Source: an uncultured Kordiimonas sp.
Lineage (GTDB): Bacteria > Pseudomonadota > Alphaproteobacteria > Sphingomonadales > Kordiimonadaceae
DNA: 64,000 nucleotides
NCBI GenBank assembly: GCA_947492375.1
Contig: CANLMI010000002.1
Span: forward strand, 869,529-933,528
Direction: 5' to 3'
Shown: one piece after another, positions 25,259-35,449 of the stretch
Layout of the letters: each line of letters opens with the position of its first letter
How positions within the stretch are numbered: position 1 is the first letter of the stretch
The notes under the pieces: generated by a model
The model's input: the letters and a program-made list of their open reading frames with translations, nothing else
The model's database searches: none
What the model was told of the DNA's origin: nothing
Position numbers and translations under genes: made by a program

Positions 25259-26183
25259 ATTTTAAGGTTGCTGGTGCAGGGCCAATGCCCATTAAACGCG
25301 GCGGCACGCCCGCAACTGCTGTGCCTACAATTCGCGCTATCGGATTAAGATTATGTATTTTTGCTGCTTGATCAGATGCAATGAGCAATGCACAAGCGCC
25401 ATCATTAATACCTGATGCATTACCCGCAGTAACAGTACCACCATCCCTAAAAGGTGCTGGCAAGGATAACATTTTCTTCAAACTGGAACCGGGCCGGGGA
25501 TGCTCATCTTGATTAAAGATACGCGTTTCTTTTCGGTTGATTGATACTTCAACCGGCATAATCTCACCATCAAAAAACCCTCGCGTCTGCGCTGCTGCTG
25601 CACGGTCTTGGCTTCTTAGGGCAAACATGTCCTGGTCTTCCCGTGCAATTCCAAACTCTTCCGCAACATTTTCCGCCGTTTCAGGCATGCTTTCAGTACC
25701 ATACTGTGCCTGCAACAGCTGATTAACAAACCGCCATCCCATTGTTGTATCATACATCTTGGGATCGCGGCCAAAGGCGCTTGCTGCCTTACCAAGCACA
25801 AACGGCGCCCGAGACATGCTTTCAGCGCCACCTACAACAAACAAATTCCCTTCGCCTGCTTTAATCGCTCTGGCAGCGATCGATACAGCATCCATCCCTG
25901 ATCCGCACAGCCTGTTGATCGTGCACCCTGTAACAGCAGGGTCCATACCAGCGAGAAGCGCTGCCATTCGCGCAACGTTTCTGTTATCCTCTCCAGACTG
26001 ATTGGCAGCCCCAAAAATCACATCATCAACAACAGCCCAATCAACATCAGGGTTACGTTTCATCAGTTCACGAATTGGAAGCGCGGCCAAATCGTCAGCG
26101 CGAATAGTTGCCAAACTACCCCCATATCGGCCAATCGGCGTTCTGATACCATCACAGATAAATGCATTTGACGCTGTGCTCAT
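25259..26183 (-). pseudogene. 3-oxoadipyl-CoA thiolase, 3' end removed by the IS
   Basis: The 5' three quarters of a PcaF/PaaJ-type thiolase (about 308 residues), recognisable from 'FICDGIRTPIGRYGG', 'TINRLCGSGMDAV' with the nucleophilic Cys, 'GGAESMSRAPFV' and 'YDTTMGWRFVN'. It would cleave beta-ketoadipyl-CoA to succinyl-CoA and acetyl-CoA in aromatic or phenylacetate breakdown. After 'GIGPAPATLK' the frame enters the insertion sequence, adds about 16 foreign residues and stops at 25209. The remaining roughly 90 residues, with the catalytic His and second Cys, are missing, so the product should be inactive. The start at 26183 has an AGGAGG site upstream. It is divergent from the FNR-like gene. 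Confidence 0.9.
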
Positions 26184-26324
26184 TTCCTCGCCTCCTAAAA
26201 CTTTGAACATAATAGAAGGATGCATTCCTTTTTGTCACATGGATATTTTCACCAATATTTGATAGAATGAATATGCTCACAAATTAAAATATAGATTTTG
26301 TGGTTTGAAACGAAAGCTTTTGGC

Positions 26325-27056
26325 ATGCAACTACAATCACTTACCCATGATATCCGAGGGAAGTTATCAAAGCAGGTTTTGTTTAAGGATTTAAACGATG
26401 ATGCCTTTCAACGCCTATGGGTATCCTGTGTTGGGATCAAAGCAAAAAAAGGTGAAACGCTTTTCCTGCATGGTGAAAAAGCCGAAAATTTTTATTATGT
26501 ATTGAAAGGCTGGGTCCGCCTAAGCCGTGTTACTGAAGACGGCGACGAAGCTACGCTTGATATGGTTGGTGAGAATAATATCTTCGGCGATATAACAAGC
26601 CTTAAAACTGATAGCTATAATTTCTCTGCAACAACCACCAGCGATACTGAACTTGTCAGACTACCCAATGACATCTGGTTGGACATTATAAAAAATGACC
26701 ATCAAACCGCTCTTAATGTCATCAATGCGATGTCCACGCGCTATCAAGCGCAATTATCTGAAAAAGAGCATATTAATTTCCAATCCGCATCACAGCGTAT
26801 CGGGTGTTTTATGCTAAAATTATGCGACCAAACCGCACCTGACGAACAAGATATTATACTACCGTACGACAAATCCCTAATTGCCTCAAACTTAAGCATG
26901 AAAGGGGAAACCTTTTCCCGAGCCTTAAAAACACTAAAGAAAGAAACAGGCATAGATGTATCAGGGAAAACCGTTTCTGTACCAAGTGTTACAGCGTTAT
27001 CAGCATACACATGCACAGCGTGCGCAGGCGAATTCCCTTGCGATGGTCACGTCTAA
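26325..27056 (+). CDS. CRP/FNR-family regulator with C-terminal CX2CX5C motif
   Basis: 243 aa from the ATG at 26325 (a TTG at 26298 would add nine residues). The N-terminal cyclic-nucleotide-binding-type beta-roll (about 20-125, 'GETLFLHGEKAENFYYVLKGWVRL'), a dimer helix and a winged helix (about 165-225) are in normal order. The recognition helix 'KGETFSRALKTL' keeps the Glu-x-x-Ser-Arg of FNR, predicting TTGAT-type sites such as those before hemN and the cco operon. There are no N-terminal FNR cysteines; instead Cys230, 233 and 239 near the C-terminus have the CX2CX5C spacing of the FNR iron-sulfur ligands. It is convergent with ccoS (7 bases apart). Probable oxygen or redox regulator of the cbb3 genes. 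Confidence 0.85.
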   Translation: MQLQSLTHDIRGKLSKQVLFKDLNDDAFQRLWVSCVGIKAKKGETLFLHGEKAENFYYVLKGWVRLSRVTEDGDEATLDMVGENNIFGDITSLKTDSYNFSATTTSDTELVRLPNDIWLDIIKNDHQTALNVINAMSTRYQAQLSEKEHINFQSASQRIGCFMLKLCDQTAPDEQDIILPYDKSLIASNLSMKGETFSRALKTLKKETGIDVSGKTVSVPSVTALSAYTCTACAGEFPCDGHV

Positions 27057-27063
27057 AGCAACC

Positions 27064-27207
27064 TTATTCATCATCATCCAATAAAATTCGGTGGGCTGCG
27101 CCGTCCAAGTCATCATACTGACCGTTTTTCATGCTCCACAAAAATGCACCCAGCCCAAGCCCCCCAAGGCCAAGCGCAATCGGGATCAAATATATCAAAG
27201 CATCCAT
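27064..27207 (-). CDS. ccoS: cbb3-type oxidase assembly protein CcoS
   Basis: A 47-aa single-helix protein: N-terminal membrane segment ('ALIYLIPIALGLGGLGLGAFLWSM', residues 3-26) followed by 'KNGQYDDLDGAAHRILLDDDE', the strongly conserved CcoS tail. CcoS is needed to insert cofactors into the cbb3 oxidase catalytic subunit. Its start codon overlaps the ccoI stop by one base (TAATG on the coding strand), so it is the last gene of the operon. Confidence 0.95.
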   Translation of the reverse strand: MDALIYLIPIALGLGGLGLGAFLWSMKNGQYDDLDGAAHRILLDDDE

Positions 27208-29546
27208 TATTGATTTCCTTTAAATGAGCGCAAAAAATTAAGCCGGAAAGCATTGAAAATCACAACAAGCGAAGAGCCTGACATCGCAATCGCTGCCACA
27301 AGGGGTGTAACATATCCCAATACTGCAAGTGGAATAGCGACAATATTATATAGAACGGCAAGACCAAAGTTCTGATGCACTAATTTTGTTGAAAACCGTG
27401 CTGTTTGAATTGCTTCTACAATCGGAGCCAGTTCATTTCCCTGAAAAACAATATCGGCAGTGTTTTGACTGATATCAACCGCACTTGAAGGAGATAGGGA
27501 TACATCAGCGCTTGCAAGCGCTGGCGCATCGTTTAACCCGTCACCAATCATTGCAACCTTTAAACCTTTATCTTTTAATGCCTGAATATAATTTGTTTTA
27601 TCTATCGGAGATACTTGACCGTATGCAGTATCAATATTCAAAATATCAGCCATTTTACGGACAATGGGTTCCCGGTCACCAGAAACCAAATGGGTTTTGA
27701 GACCTAACTCATGAATTTTATCAACGACACTTTGCGCATCTAATCGTAACTGGTCTTCAAAAATAAAGGCAATGGGTTTTTCACCTTCGACAGCAAACCA
27801 AAGCTCAAGGTTATTCAATTCACCGTCGGCTTGTTCTACACCTACTGCGCACCAACTTTGTTTACCTAACCTTACGGTTTTATTATTCCAAATATATTCA
27901 AGGCCTTTGCCCGGAATCTCTCGAACGTCATTATCAAGGGCTAAGAGCGGCCCATCATATGCCCTTACAATTGCACGCGACAAAGGGTGCTTACTGGTGG
28001 CTGCCAATGACGCTGCAAACTTTAGTGTTTCCCCATCATGAAAGTTCGAGACAAGGGTTGGATGCCCAAGCGTTAAAGTACCCGTTTTATCAAAAACAAT
28101 AGCGTCAACACCTGCAAGTCGCTCCAGCGCATCCCCTGATTTTAGCAGAATACCATTTCGCATTAACCTACTGCTCGCAAGCACCTGAACCACAGGAACC
28201 GCAAGGCCAAGCGCGCACGGACAAGTTATAATCAAAACCGTTACCGCATGCAAAAGGGCAACCTGCCACTCACTACCTGCAAGCAACCACCAACCCACAA
28301 ATGTCAGCAACCCGAATGTGTGAACAACTGGCGTATATAATGCTGCTGCCCGGTCGGCCAATCTTACATACTTTGCGGAACCTTGCTCTGCAACTTCCAT
28401 CATTTTCACAATTTCGCTCAAGAGGCTTTTGTCGTTGGCTTTAGTAACTTCAATCTCTAATGGCGCATCAATATTAACAGTTCCGGCAAATACCCGCGCA
28501 TTTTTTTCAATAGTTTCCGGAACAGTTTCGCCAGAAATCAACGACATATCTATTTGGCTTGCACCACTGATAACAATACCATCTGCAGGTATGTTTTCAC
28601 CCGAAGCAACAATGACATGCATGCCCGCCTGTAAGTCCTTCAACGCTATATCTTTGACGGTTCCGTCCCTTTCTTTAACAAGCGCAGAGCCAGATAGCCG
28701 TGATAGTAATTTTGATGCGGATTGCCGTGCACGCCCTTTGGCGCGCATATCCAAATACCTGCCTATAAGCAGAAAAAACAACAACATAGCAGCAGAGTCA
28801 AAATACACATGATCACCGCCACGGAATGTCTCAGAAACACTCATAATAGATGCAAGCAAAACCGCGAGCGAAATTGGCACATCCATATTGGTATAGCCTG
28901 CACGAATAACACGAAAGGCCGACTTAAAGAACGGAAGCCCCGAATAAATCACAGCAGGCAAGGCAATTAACGCCGAAACCCAGTGCAAAAAGTCTTTGGT
29001 CGCAGCGCCCATAATTTCCGTGGTGCTGGTCCAAAGGCCAACCGACAAAAGCATCAGGTTACCAGCCGCGAAACCGGCGACAGCTATTGCCTTCAATAGC
29101 CTTTTTTCAGAACTATCATTTGCGTGCTCTTGCTCAGTGGCAAGCGGCTTTAACATGTAGCCTAAATCAATAATTTTCCGGGCATATTTATCCGCTAGCG
29201 CCGCCTCCCCTTGCCATGAAAAGCGCACCCGTTCTGTCGTCATGTTCACACGAGCAGAATGAATATCATCTTCTTCCAATAAAGCATTTTCAATCAAACG
29301 AATACAGGAAGCACAGTGAACGCCCTCAACATTTAATTCGAGCTCATATACACCAGAAGTTTCAACAGCAAACGGTGAATAAATCGCCGTATCAAGCGTG
29401 GTATCGCTTCCGCTTAAAACATTAAATGCACTTTCGCACCCAGCACAGCAGAAATCACCAGATTTAACTGGTGTACCGCAATGCTGACAAGACTTTACGT
29501 CGGTATAATGATGCGTTTGCTGGTTTGATACTGCGTCTGTTGCCAT
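27207..29546 (-). CDS. ccoI: Copper-exporting P1B-type ATPase CcoI/FixI
   Basis: 779 aa. An N-terminal cysteine-rich metal site ('CQHCGTPV', 'CCAGCESAF') precedes a heavy-metal-associated domain with 'GVHCASC', then eight membrane helices, the copper motif 'CPCALGLAVP', the phosphorylation site 'DKTGTLTLG' and the hinge 'GDGLNDAPAL'. CcoI moves copper outward for insertion into the binuclear centre of cbb3 oxidase. The N-terminal Cys cluster is the feature that separates the CcoI/FixI branch from CopA. It overlaps the end of ccoH by 52 bases; the only available start is the ATG at 29546, with a weak ribosome site. Confidence 0.96.
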   Translation of the reverse strand: MATDAVSNQQTHHYTDVKSCQHCGTPVKSGDFCCAGCESAFNVLSGSDTTLDTAIYSPFAVETSGVYELELNVEGVHCASCIRLIENALLEEDDIHSARVNMTTERVRFSWQGEAALADKYARKIIDLGYMLKPLATEQEHANDSSEKRLLKAIAVAGFAAGNLMLLSVGLWTSTTEIMGAATKDFLHWVSALIALPAVIYSGLPFFKSAFRVIRAGYTNMDVPISLAVLLASIMSVSETFRGGDHVYFDSAAMLLFFLLIGRYLDMRAKGRARQSASKLLSRLSGSALVKERDGTVKDIALKDLQAGMHVIVASGENIPADGIVISGASQIDMSLISGETVPETIEKNARVFAGTVNIDAPLEIEVTKANDKSLLSEIVKMMEVAEQGSAKYVRLADRAAALYTPVVHTFGLLTFVGWWLLAGSEWQVALLHAVTVLIITCPCALGLAVPVVQVLASSRLMRNGILLKSGDALERLAGVDAIVFDKTGTLTLGHPTLVSNFHDGETLKFAASLAATSKHPLSRAIVRAYDGPLLALDNDVREIPGKGLEYIWNNKTVRLGKQSWCAVGVEQADGELNNLELWFAVEGEKPIAFIFEDQLRLDAQSVVDKIHELGLKTHLVSGDREPIVRKMADILNIDTAYGQVSPIDKTNYIQALKDKGLKVAMIGDGLNDAPALASADVSLSPSSAVDISQNTADIVFQGNELAPIVEAIQTARFSTKLVHQNFGLAVLYNIVAIPLAVLGYVTPLVAAIAMSGSSLVVIFNAFRLNFLRSFKGNQ

Positions 29547-29998
29547 ACTGTTTTTACCCTAATATCCCACTGGCCAATAATATCGCCGGGAATAACGCCT
29601 TCATAGAAGCCTTGATCAGTCTCTGTAAGATCGATTATAAAATCCATACCTTCACGTGTTGGGTTAACAAACTCTGCAATAACTGATGCAGATTTTATTT
29701 TATCACGGCCATCGTTTAGTTCAAATTTCAGCATGTTGCCTTCGATTTGAATATTGCTCTGCCAGCCCAAAGCTTCCTGAGCTTCAACAGCGGCAATTGT
29801 TTCATTGTAACTTAAACCTTCAGAGTATGCATTCTCTGTTACCACACCACTGTGAGTGCTGGTTGCAATATAGATGAAAATTGCATTTACAACCGCAAGC
29901 CCCACAAAAAAGGCAACGAAATACCACGGTATCCACTTGTCTGATGGACGTGGGCCCGTCGCGGCATTTACTATCGTCTTATCTGCTATATCTGTCAT
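29495..29998 (-). CDS. ccoH: cbb3 oxidase assembly protein CcoH/FixH
   Basis: 167 aa. One N-terminal membrane helix (about 26-45, 'FVAFFVGLAVVNAIFIYIAT') and a periplasmic beta domain ('LKFELNDGRDKIKSASVIAEFVNP'), the usual FixH layout. It takes part in assembly of the oxidase together with CcoG, CcoI and CcoS. It starts by ATGA overlap with the ccoG stop, and its 3' end overlaps ccoI. Confidence 0.92.
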   Translation of the reverse strand: MTDIADKTIVNAATGPRPSDKWIPWYFVAFFVGLAVVNAIFIYIATSTHSGVVTENAYSEGLSYNETIAAVEAQEALGWQSNIQIEGNMLKFELNDGRDKIKSASVIAEFVNPTREGMDFIIDLTETDQGFYEGVIPGDIIGQWDIRVKTVWQQTQYQTSKRIIIPT

Positions 29999-31425
29999 TT
30001 CCTGTCACTCACAAAAGTGCTTTCATATCTTGTGTGAACTGGCTCACCGTTACGCGTGTTGCCCACTTCAGTCGCCGTGAAGATAATATTTTCACGTACT
30101 TTCTCCTGTTTTGGCGCTGTTACAAATACACGGAAATGACCAATGCTATCCGCAAAAACAGGCAAGGCATCAGGGCTTAAATTCCCTGTTCCCTGAACAC
30201 GAATGCTCAATCCCTCGATACCGCGAGCCTCCAGTTTAAACGTCATGTCCTCATGAGTTTTGTTCAAGACTTTGATATCATATCCATTGCGTATTTCACC
30301 GTCCGCAAGCTTAACAAATAATGGGTTACGGTCATGCAAAACATGCAATTCGCTCTCACTTCGATGGGTTAACCCATAAGCGATTGCACCACAAACAAGC
30401 AAAAGAACGATACCATAATAAAAAGTACGAGGGCGCATAAGCGTTACTCGTTCTGCCCAGCCTTTCAGGCGGTTTTCCTTATTCTCGGTTGTGTCATAAC
30501 GGATAAGACCTTTTGGCAGATCAATCTTTTCCATAATGTCGTCACAGGCATCGATACAAAGGCCGCATGCAATACATTCCATTTGCAAGCCATCACGGAT
30601 ATCAATACCCATTGGGCAAACCTGAACGCATGCAGTGCAATCAATACAGTGGCCGCGCCCTTCCCAACTATCGCCCTTTTTATGTTTGCCGCGTTTTTCA
30701 CCGCGATCATCATCATAACTAATAATCAAAGTGCTTTTGTCAAACATCGCAGACTGGAAACGGGCATATGGGCACATATATGTACACACCTGCTCGCGCG
30801 CAAAACCAGCCATTATATATGTTGAAAAAGTAAGGGCGATAATCCAAGTAAGAACAGCCATAGGCACATCAAAATGAATAATCTGTTCGATCAGCGTTGG
30901 CGCATCATTAAAATAGAAAACCCAGGCACCCCCAGTAAAGAGGCCAATAATAATCCAAATAAAATGGGTTAGGCCAAGCTTCCATAACTTTTCCAGCGAC
31001 CATGATGCTTTATAAAGTTTGGCACGTTTGGCTCTGTCCCCTTGAATGATGCGCTCCACCCAGACGAACAGATCAGTCCAAACCGTCTGCGGGCAACCGT
31101 ATCCGCACCACACGCGCCCAAACAACGATGTAACCATAAACAAGCCAATGGCGGCTGCCACCAAAATACCCGTGATATAATATATTTCCTGCGGCCATAT
31201 TTCGATAAAGAAAAAGTAGGCACGCTGAGCTGACATATCAATCAGGATTGCCTGATCAGGGGCATGTTCACCGCGGTCCCACCGCAGGAAAGGCGCTAGA
31301 TAATAAATCCCCAAAAGAACAATCATGGCGATCCATTTTAACTGGCGAAACTTTCCCCAAACACGCTTGGGGAAAATTCTTTCTTTCTTCTCAAAAAGTT
31401 TTAATGGTGCTGCATTATCAGCCAT
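29995..31425 (-). CDS. ccoG: cbb3 oxidase accessory protein CcoG/FixG
   Basis: 476-aa polyferredoxin membrane protein. N-terminal membrane helices include 'GRVWCGYGCPQTVW'. Two 4Fe-4S motifs follow, 'CIDCTACVQVCPMGID' and 'CIACGLCIDACDD', then a further helix ('YYGIVLLLVCGAIAYGL') and a C-terminal periplasmic immunoglobulin-like domain. In other bacteria CcoG reduces copper for the oxidase. It starts 15 bases beyond the ccoP stop and its stop overlaps the ccoH start. Confidence 0.95.
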   Translation of the reverse strand: MADNAAPLKLFEKKERIFPKRVWGKFRQLKWIAMIVLLGIYYLAPFLRWDRGEHAPDQAILIDMSAQRAYFFFIEIWPQEIYYITGILVAAAIGLFMVTSLFGRVWCGYGCPQTVWTDLFVWVERIIQGDRAKRAKLYKASWSLEKLWKLGLTHFIWIIIGLFTGGAWVFYFNDAPTLIEQIIHFDVPMAVLTWIIALTFSTYIMAGFAREQVCTYMCPYARFQSAMFDKSTLIISYDDDRGEKRGKHKKGDSWEGRGHCIDCTACVQVCPMGIDIRDGLQMECIACGLCIDACDDIMEKIDLPKGLIRYDTTENKENRLKGWAERVTLMRPRTFYYGIVLLLVCGAIAYGLTHRSESELHVLHDRNPLFVKLADGEIRNGYDIKVLNKTHEDMTFKLEARGIEGLSIRVQGTGNLSPDALPVFADSIGHFRVFVTAPKQEKVRENIIFTATEVGNTRNGEPVHTRYESTFVSDRK

Positions 31426-31440
31426 GACTATCCTCGAACT

Positions 31441-32313
31441 TTACTCGCCGCCACCAAGGGAATGCACATAAATCGCAAGCTGACGCACTGTACCTGGACT
31501 TAGGCGGTGATCCCATGCTGGCATGATACCATGCTTGGGGTTTTTAATCTGGCGCATAATTGCCGCACGGTCGTCAGCGTAAAGCCAAATTGCATCCGAC
31601 AGGTTTGGTGCACCAAAATCACGGCTACCTTCTGTATTATCACCGTGGCAACTTGCACAATTGTCCAGATAAAGTTGTTGCCCTGCCTCTACAGGGGATT
31701 GCTTTGCCGCTTTTGCGACAACAAAATCTGCAATACTTTCGATTTCTTCGCCGCTCAACAATTCAGCGAATGATGGCATTTCAGAAAAACGCCCATCATC
31801 ATTTCCTGAACGAATGCCATAGCGAATAGTTGTGTGAATATCGTCAACCGACCCACCCCATAACCATTCGTCATCATTAAGATTAGGATACCCAGGCGCA
31901 CCAGCACCGCCTGTGCCGTGACATGTGGCACAGTTATCTTTAAAAGCCGAATTACCGCCCGCAAGCGCAAAGGCATAAAGATCTTCACTTTTCAGGATTT
32001 CATCGAAACTTGCCTCGTCAAAACGGCCTTGATATTCAGCCCGACGTGCAACAATCTCTGCCTGACTTTCGCTAAGCTGCTTATACTGGGTCCACTCAGA
32101 AGTCCCAATAGTACCGCCACGTTCATTCGTATTTGAAAAGGTTGGCCACGCTGGATAAACTACCCAGTACCCTATTGCCCATACGATTGAAATATAGAAG
32201 ACAATCAACCACCATCTTGGCATCGGAGTATCAAGCTCGGTGATACCATCCCATTCATGACCTGTTGTTTCAGTCCCTGTTGCTTCGTCAATTTTTCTGT
32301 TTTCAGTGCTCAT
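31441..32313 (-). CDS. ccoP: cbb3 cytochrome oxidase subunit III (dihaem cytochrome c)
   Basis: 290 aa. A single N-terminal helix (about 33-54, 'WWLIVFYISIVWAIGYWVVYPAWP') anchors two cytochrome c domains with haem-binding 'CATCH' and 'CASCH'; later methionines ('MPSFAELL', 'IMPAWDHRL') are the expected axial ligands. CcoP passes electrons from soluble cytochrome c to CcoO/CcoN. It begins by ATGA overlap with ccoQ and ends 15 bases before ccoG. Confidence 0.96.
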   Translation of the reverse strand: MSTENRKIDEATGTETTGHEWDGITELDTPMPRWWLIVFYISIVWAIGYWVVYPAWPTFSNTNERGGTIGTSEWTQYKQLSESQAEIVARRAEYQGRFDEASFDEILKSEDLYAFALAGGNSAFKDNCATCHGTGGAGAPGYPNLNDDEWLWGGSVDDIHTTIRYGIRSGNDDGRFSEMPSFAELLSGEEIESIADFVVAKAAKQSPVEAGQQLYLDNCASCHGDNTEGSRDFGAPNLSDAIWLYADDRAAIMRQIKNPKHGIMPAWDHRLSPGTVRQLAIYVHSLGGGE

Positions 32314-32462
32314 TTCTCGTCCCCTGTAAGAGGAATATTTTTATAGTCTTCAATTTGCTCTTTTACTGAGGGGCGAAAGGCCCAAACAGCAATGAAGATA
32401 AAGACCGTGAAAAAAAACATGAGGCCAGTGACACCGGCGTTTGCTGTTAACCAATCAATCAT
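32310..32462 (-). CDS. ccoQ: cbb3 oxidase subunit CcoQ
   Basis: 50 aa, one membrane helix ('[17 protein letters not shown]') and a short cytoplasmic tail ending '[12 protein letters not shown]'. It stabilises the CcoNOP core. The ATG at 32462 is chosen for its GGAGG ribosome site and overlaps the 3' end of ccoO by 8 bases; a longer reading inside ccoO has no site. Confidence 0.9.
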   Translation of the reverse strand: MIDWLTANAGVTGLMFFFTVFIFIAVWAFRPSVKEQIEDYKNIPLTGDEK

Positions 32463-33225
32463 CAGAAACCTCCGCTTTCTGGTCCGCAACTTGATCAACT
32501 AACTCGCCCGGCTTAAGGGGCTTATAGTCTTGCAGTTCCGCCATCGTACCAAGCACTTGTAAATAGGCGATCAATGCATCGAGTTCAGTGGTGACACCCT
32601 GATTATCGAAGTTACGGTAATTCACCTTATTGTAACGATCGAGAAGGCCATCAATATTATCGCTATCAACACTTGCTTGCGCGTATGCATCACTTTCCGC
32701 GTTAGTGATCATATCATCAGTGTAAGGAACTCCAACCATACGCAGTACCTTCATATCAGTACCTATATCGCTAAGATCGAGAATACGTTCCGCCAAATGT
32801 GGATAGGGCGGCATGATACTCTCTGGCACCAAATTCTGAGGCTTGATCATGTGCTCGATATGCCACTCGTCAGAATATTTACCACCGACACGCGCAAGGT
32901 CCGGCCCTGTTCGTTTTGAGCCCCACTGGAATGGGTGATCATACATACTTTCTGCCGCGAGTGAGTAGTGACCATAACGCTCAACCTCATCACGGAGCGG
33001 GCGAATTTGCTGGCTATGGCAATTATAGCAGCCCTCACGCAGATAGACATTATAGCCAGCAAGCTCAAGCGGTGTATAAGGCCGCACCCCTTTTACAGGT
33101 TCTATTGTGGTCTCAACCTTAAAGAGCGGCAGAATTTCAATAAGCCCGCCGATTGAAACAACAATCACAATACAAATTAATAAGAAGATAGAGTTTTTCT
33201 CAAGTTTTTCATGGTGCTTAAGCAT
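32455..33225 (-). CDS. ccoO: cbb3 cytochrome oxidase subunit II (monohaem cytochrome c)
   Basis: 256 aa. N-terminal helix (about 9-32) then a cytochrome c domain with haem motif 'CYNCH' in '[24 protein letters not shown]', the CcoO signature, and 'SIMPPYPHL' providing the axial Met. The start at 33225 has an AGGAGGT ribosome site and overlaps the end of ccoN by 8 bases. The 23-codon longer reading is rejected. Confidence 0.95.
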   Translation of the reverse strand: MLKHHEKLEKNSIFLLICIVIVVSIGGLIEILPLFKVETTIEPVKGVRPYTPLELAGYNVYLREGCYNCHSQQIRPLRDEVERYGHYSLAAESMYDHPFQWGSKRTGPDLARVGGKYSDEWHIEHMIKPQNLVPESIMPPYPHLAERILDLSDIGTDMKVLRMVGVPYTDDMITNAESDAYAQASVDSDNIDGLLDRYNKVNYRNFDNQGVTTELDALIAYLQVLGTMAELQDYKPLKPGELVDQVADQKAEVSDD

Positions 33226-34684
33226 GAGCGACCTCCTGAGTGTTTGTTGCATCTGACTTTTTATCGGCAGTTTTAATTTCTGCGTGCTCATAGTCGCCCT
33301 TGATAGTGCGGTAGATATTGTAAACCATGATCAATGCACCGATGAGGAACAAGAGCCCACCGCCAACACGGATTAGATAAAAAGGATGCATCGCCATCAC
33401 GGTCTCGACAAAACTGTGCTCAAGGAAACCCATGCTGTCGTACTTGCGCCACATTAAACCTTGCAAAATACCAGAGACCCACATCGCCGCGATATAAAGC
33501 ACGATCCCGGTTGTTGCGATCCAGAGATGCATGTTGACGAGCCGCATTGAATATAACTCATTGCGTTTCCAAAGCGCTGGCACAAGGTGATAAACTGCAC
33601 CAAACGTAATGAAAGCAACCCAACCAAGCGCACCAGAGTGAACGTGTCCAATCGTCCAATCAGTATAATGGCTAAGGGCGTTCACTGTCTTGATAGACAT
33701 CAGCGGGCCTTCAAATGTACTCATACCGTAGAACGCGAGCGAGATAATCATGAAGCGCAATACAGGGTCTTCGCGGAGCTTGTGCCATGCGCCTGACAGC
33801 GTCATCATACCATTGATCATACCACCCCATGATGGCATCCAAAGCATGATTGAGAAAGTTGCACCCAAGGTCTGCGCCCAATCCGGCAACGCGGTATAAT
33901 GCAAGTGGTGCGGACCTGCCCAGATATAAATGAAAATCAATGACCAAAAGTGAAGGATTGAGAGACGATAGCTATACACCGGGCGTTCTGCACGTTTTGG
34001 TACGAAATAATACATGATACCCAGAAACCCTGCCGTCAGGAAAAAGCCCACTGCATTATGGCCGTACCACCACTGAATAAGCGCCGATTGAACACCACCC
34101 CAAAGCGGATAGCTTTTTGTATCAGTAAGCGACACAGGAATGGATACATTGTTCGCGAGATGCAGAACCGCAACCGTTACAATGAAGGCAAGAAAGAACC
34201 AGTTACCAACATAGATATGGGGTTCGCGGCGGTTTTTCAGCGTCATTAGGAAAATTATCAGATAAGCAACCCAAACGATTGTTAACCAAAGGTCTGCATA
34301 CCATTCCGGCTCTGCATACTCCTTAGCCTGTGTAACACCCGTTACATATCCAATCGCTGCAATAACGATAAAGAACTGATAGCCCCAGAAGGTAAATTTG
34401 GATAATCCATCACTCCAAAGCCGCGTTCGGCATGTTCGCTGTACAGAGTAATAACTGGTTGCAAACAATGCATTACCACCAAAGGCAAAAATCACTGCCG
34501 ATGTATGGAGTGGGCGCAAGCGCCCAAATGTTAAATATTCCCCAATATTAAGCGCGGGAAATGCCATCTGAAGTGCAATAAACACACCAGCAGCAAAACC
34601 AACAACGCCCCAAAAGACAGTAGCAAGCGTAAATAGCTTAACAATGTCATCGTTATAAATCGGTTTGTCCAAAGTATTGGTCAT
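33218..34684 (-). CDS. ccoN: cbb3 cytochrome oxidase catalytic subunit I
   Basis: 488 aa, about twelve membrane helices. The haem and copper ligands are visible: '[15 protein letters not shown]' (low-spin haem His), '[12 protein letters not shown]' (CuB His), '[14 protein letters not shown]' (CuB His pair), and '[14 protein letters not shown]' (haem His ligands). It reduces O2 to water and pumps protons, with high oxygen affinity. The start at 34684 overlaps the stop of the preceding gene as ATGA; the longer reading would run back into that gene. Confidence 0.97.
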   Translation of the reverse strand: MTNTLDKPIYNDDIVKLFTLATVFWGVVGFAAGVFIALQMAFPALNIGEYLTFGRLRPLHTSAVIFAFGGNALFATSYYSVQRTCRTRLWSDGLSKFTFWGYQFFIVIAAIGYVTGVTQAKEYAEPEWYADLWLTIVWVAYLIIFLMTLKNRREPHIYVGNWFFLAFIVTVAVLHLANNVSIPVSLTDTKSYPLWGGVQSALIQWWYGHNAVGFFLTAGFLGIMYYFVPKRAERPVYSYRLSILHFWSLIFIYIWAGPHHLHYTALPDWAQTLGATFSIMLWMPSWGGMINGMMTLSGAWHKLREDPVLRFMIISLAFYGMSTFEGPLMSIKTVNALSHYTDWTIGHVHSGALGWVAFITFGAVYHLVPALWKRNELYSMRLVNMHLWIATTGIVLYIAAMWVSGILQGLMWRKYDSMGFLEHSFVETVMAMHPFYLIRVGGGLLFLIGALIMVYNIYRTIKGDYEHAEIKTADKKSDATNTQEVAHA

Positions 34685-35403
34685 AATGTTAACCCCGAGG
34701 TAAGAAGACCATAGCCTGTCACCATTAAAGCAAGGCCGCTTAAAGCCATTGTCCAGGTGGATGCTATTTTTGTTTGATTTGGCCAACGCGACTTCACTGC
34801 TTCCGCGCCCAAGCCAATAGAAAGAAGAACTGGTATTGTACTCAGTCCAAATGCTGCCATACCAATAGCAGCAGTAATCATGTCACCCGTTGCAGCGACT
34901 GCCATCACAGCTGCTACCACAAGGCCGCAAGGCAAAAAGCCAAGCAAAATTCCGGTTAAGAACCGAGACGGTGTTCCGGCATTGTTCAGCAATGCAGGAA
35001 AAAACCGACCTGTAATTTTTTGAAATAATACAACGTAAGCATTCGGCAACCTGAGCGCATATCGCTCTTTCAAAAACGGTAGCGCATGTAAAAGGAAAAT
35101 ACCGCCCGCTAACGTAAGCAACAGAGCCGCAAAATATCTCTGTATTGCTGTTCCAATGAGAAACTGGGAAAAACCAGCCGCAACCACGCCCAAAATTACA
35201 TATGTTACAACACGGCCCAGATGGTATGGCAGCAACATAGACCCAATAGGTTTTGATGTAGATTTAGTTTGCGCAAAAACAATAGGGCCACACATCACTG
35301 TGCAATGGGTCAAGCTTCCGATCAAACCACCCAGAAATAACGAGAAAATAATGCTGCCATTATTCTCAAACGCCACTCTGCAATGTTGAATAAAAAATTC
35401 CAC
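34681..35403 (-). CDS. DsbD_2/TauE-SafE-like membrane protein, first gene of the cco operon
   Basis: 240 aa, six to seven membrane helices. Halves begin with '[27 protein letters not shown]' and '[30 protein letters not shown]'; the paired 'HC..MCGP' and 'GFLPCG' motifs are those of the DsbD_2/'sulfite exporter' family often found beside cbb3 genes and linked with copper or cytochrome biogenesis. Here it leads the operon and its stop overlaps the ccoN start, so ccoN translation depends on it. I favour a role in copper or redox supply to the oxidase over sulfite export. Confidence 0.85.
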   Translation of the reverse strand: MEFFIQHCRVAFENNGSIIFSLFLGGLIGSLTHCTVMCGPIVFAQTKSTSKPIGSMLLPYHLGRVVTYVILGVVAAGFSQFLIGTAIQRYFAALLLTLAGGIFLLHALPFLKERYALRLPNAYVVLFQKITGRFFPALLNNAGTPSRFLTGILLGFLPCGLVVAAVMAVAATGDMITAAIGMAAFGLSTIPVLLSIGLGAEAVKSRWPNQTKIASTWTMALSGLALMVTGYGLLTSGLTL

Positions 35404-35449
35404 CCGATAGCCCTTTTTATCATCTCGAAACTGATAAACTTAAGGGCTA

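Noticed and set aside
25209-26183. Apparently intact thiolase reading frame
   Set aside because: The last 16 or so codons come from the IS end and the catalytic C-terminal quarter is missing; treated as a pseudogene.
26258-26275. FNR box upstream of the FNR-like gene
   Set aside because: Only one half site (TTGAT) matches; the other half (TGAAT) does not, so autoregulation is not supported.
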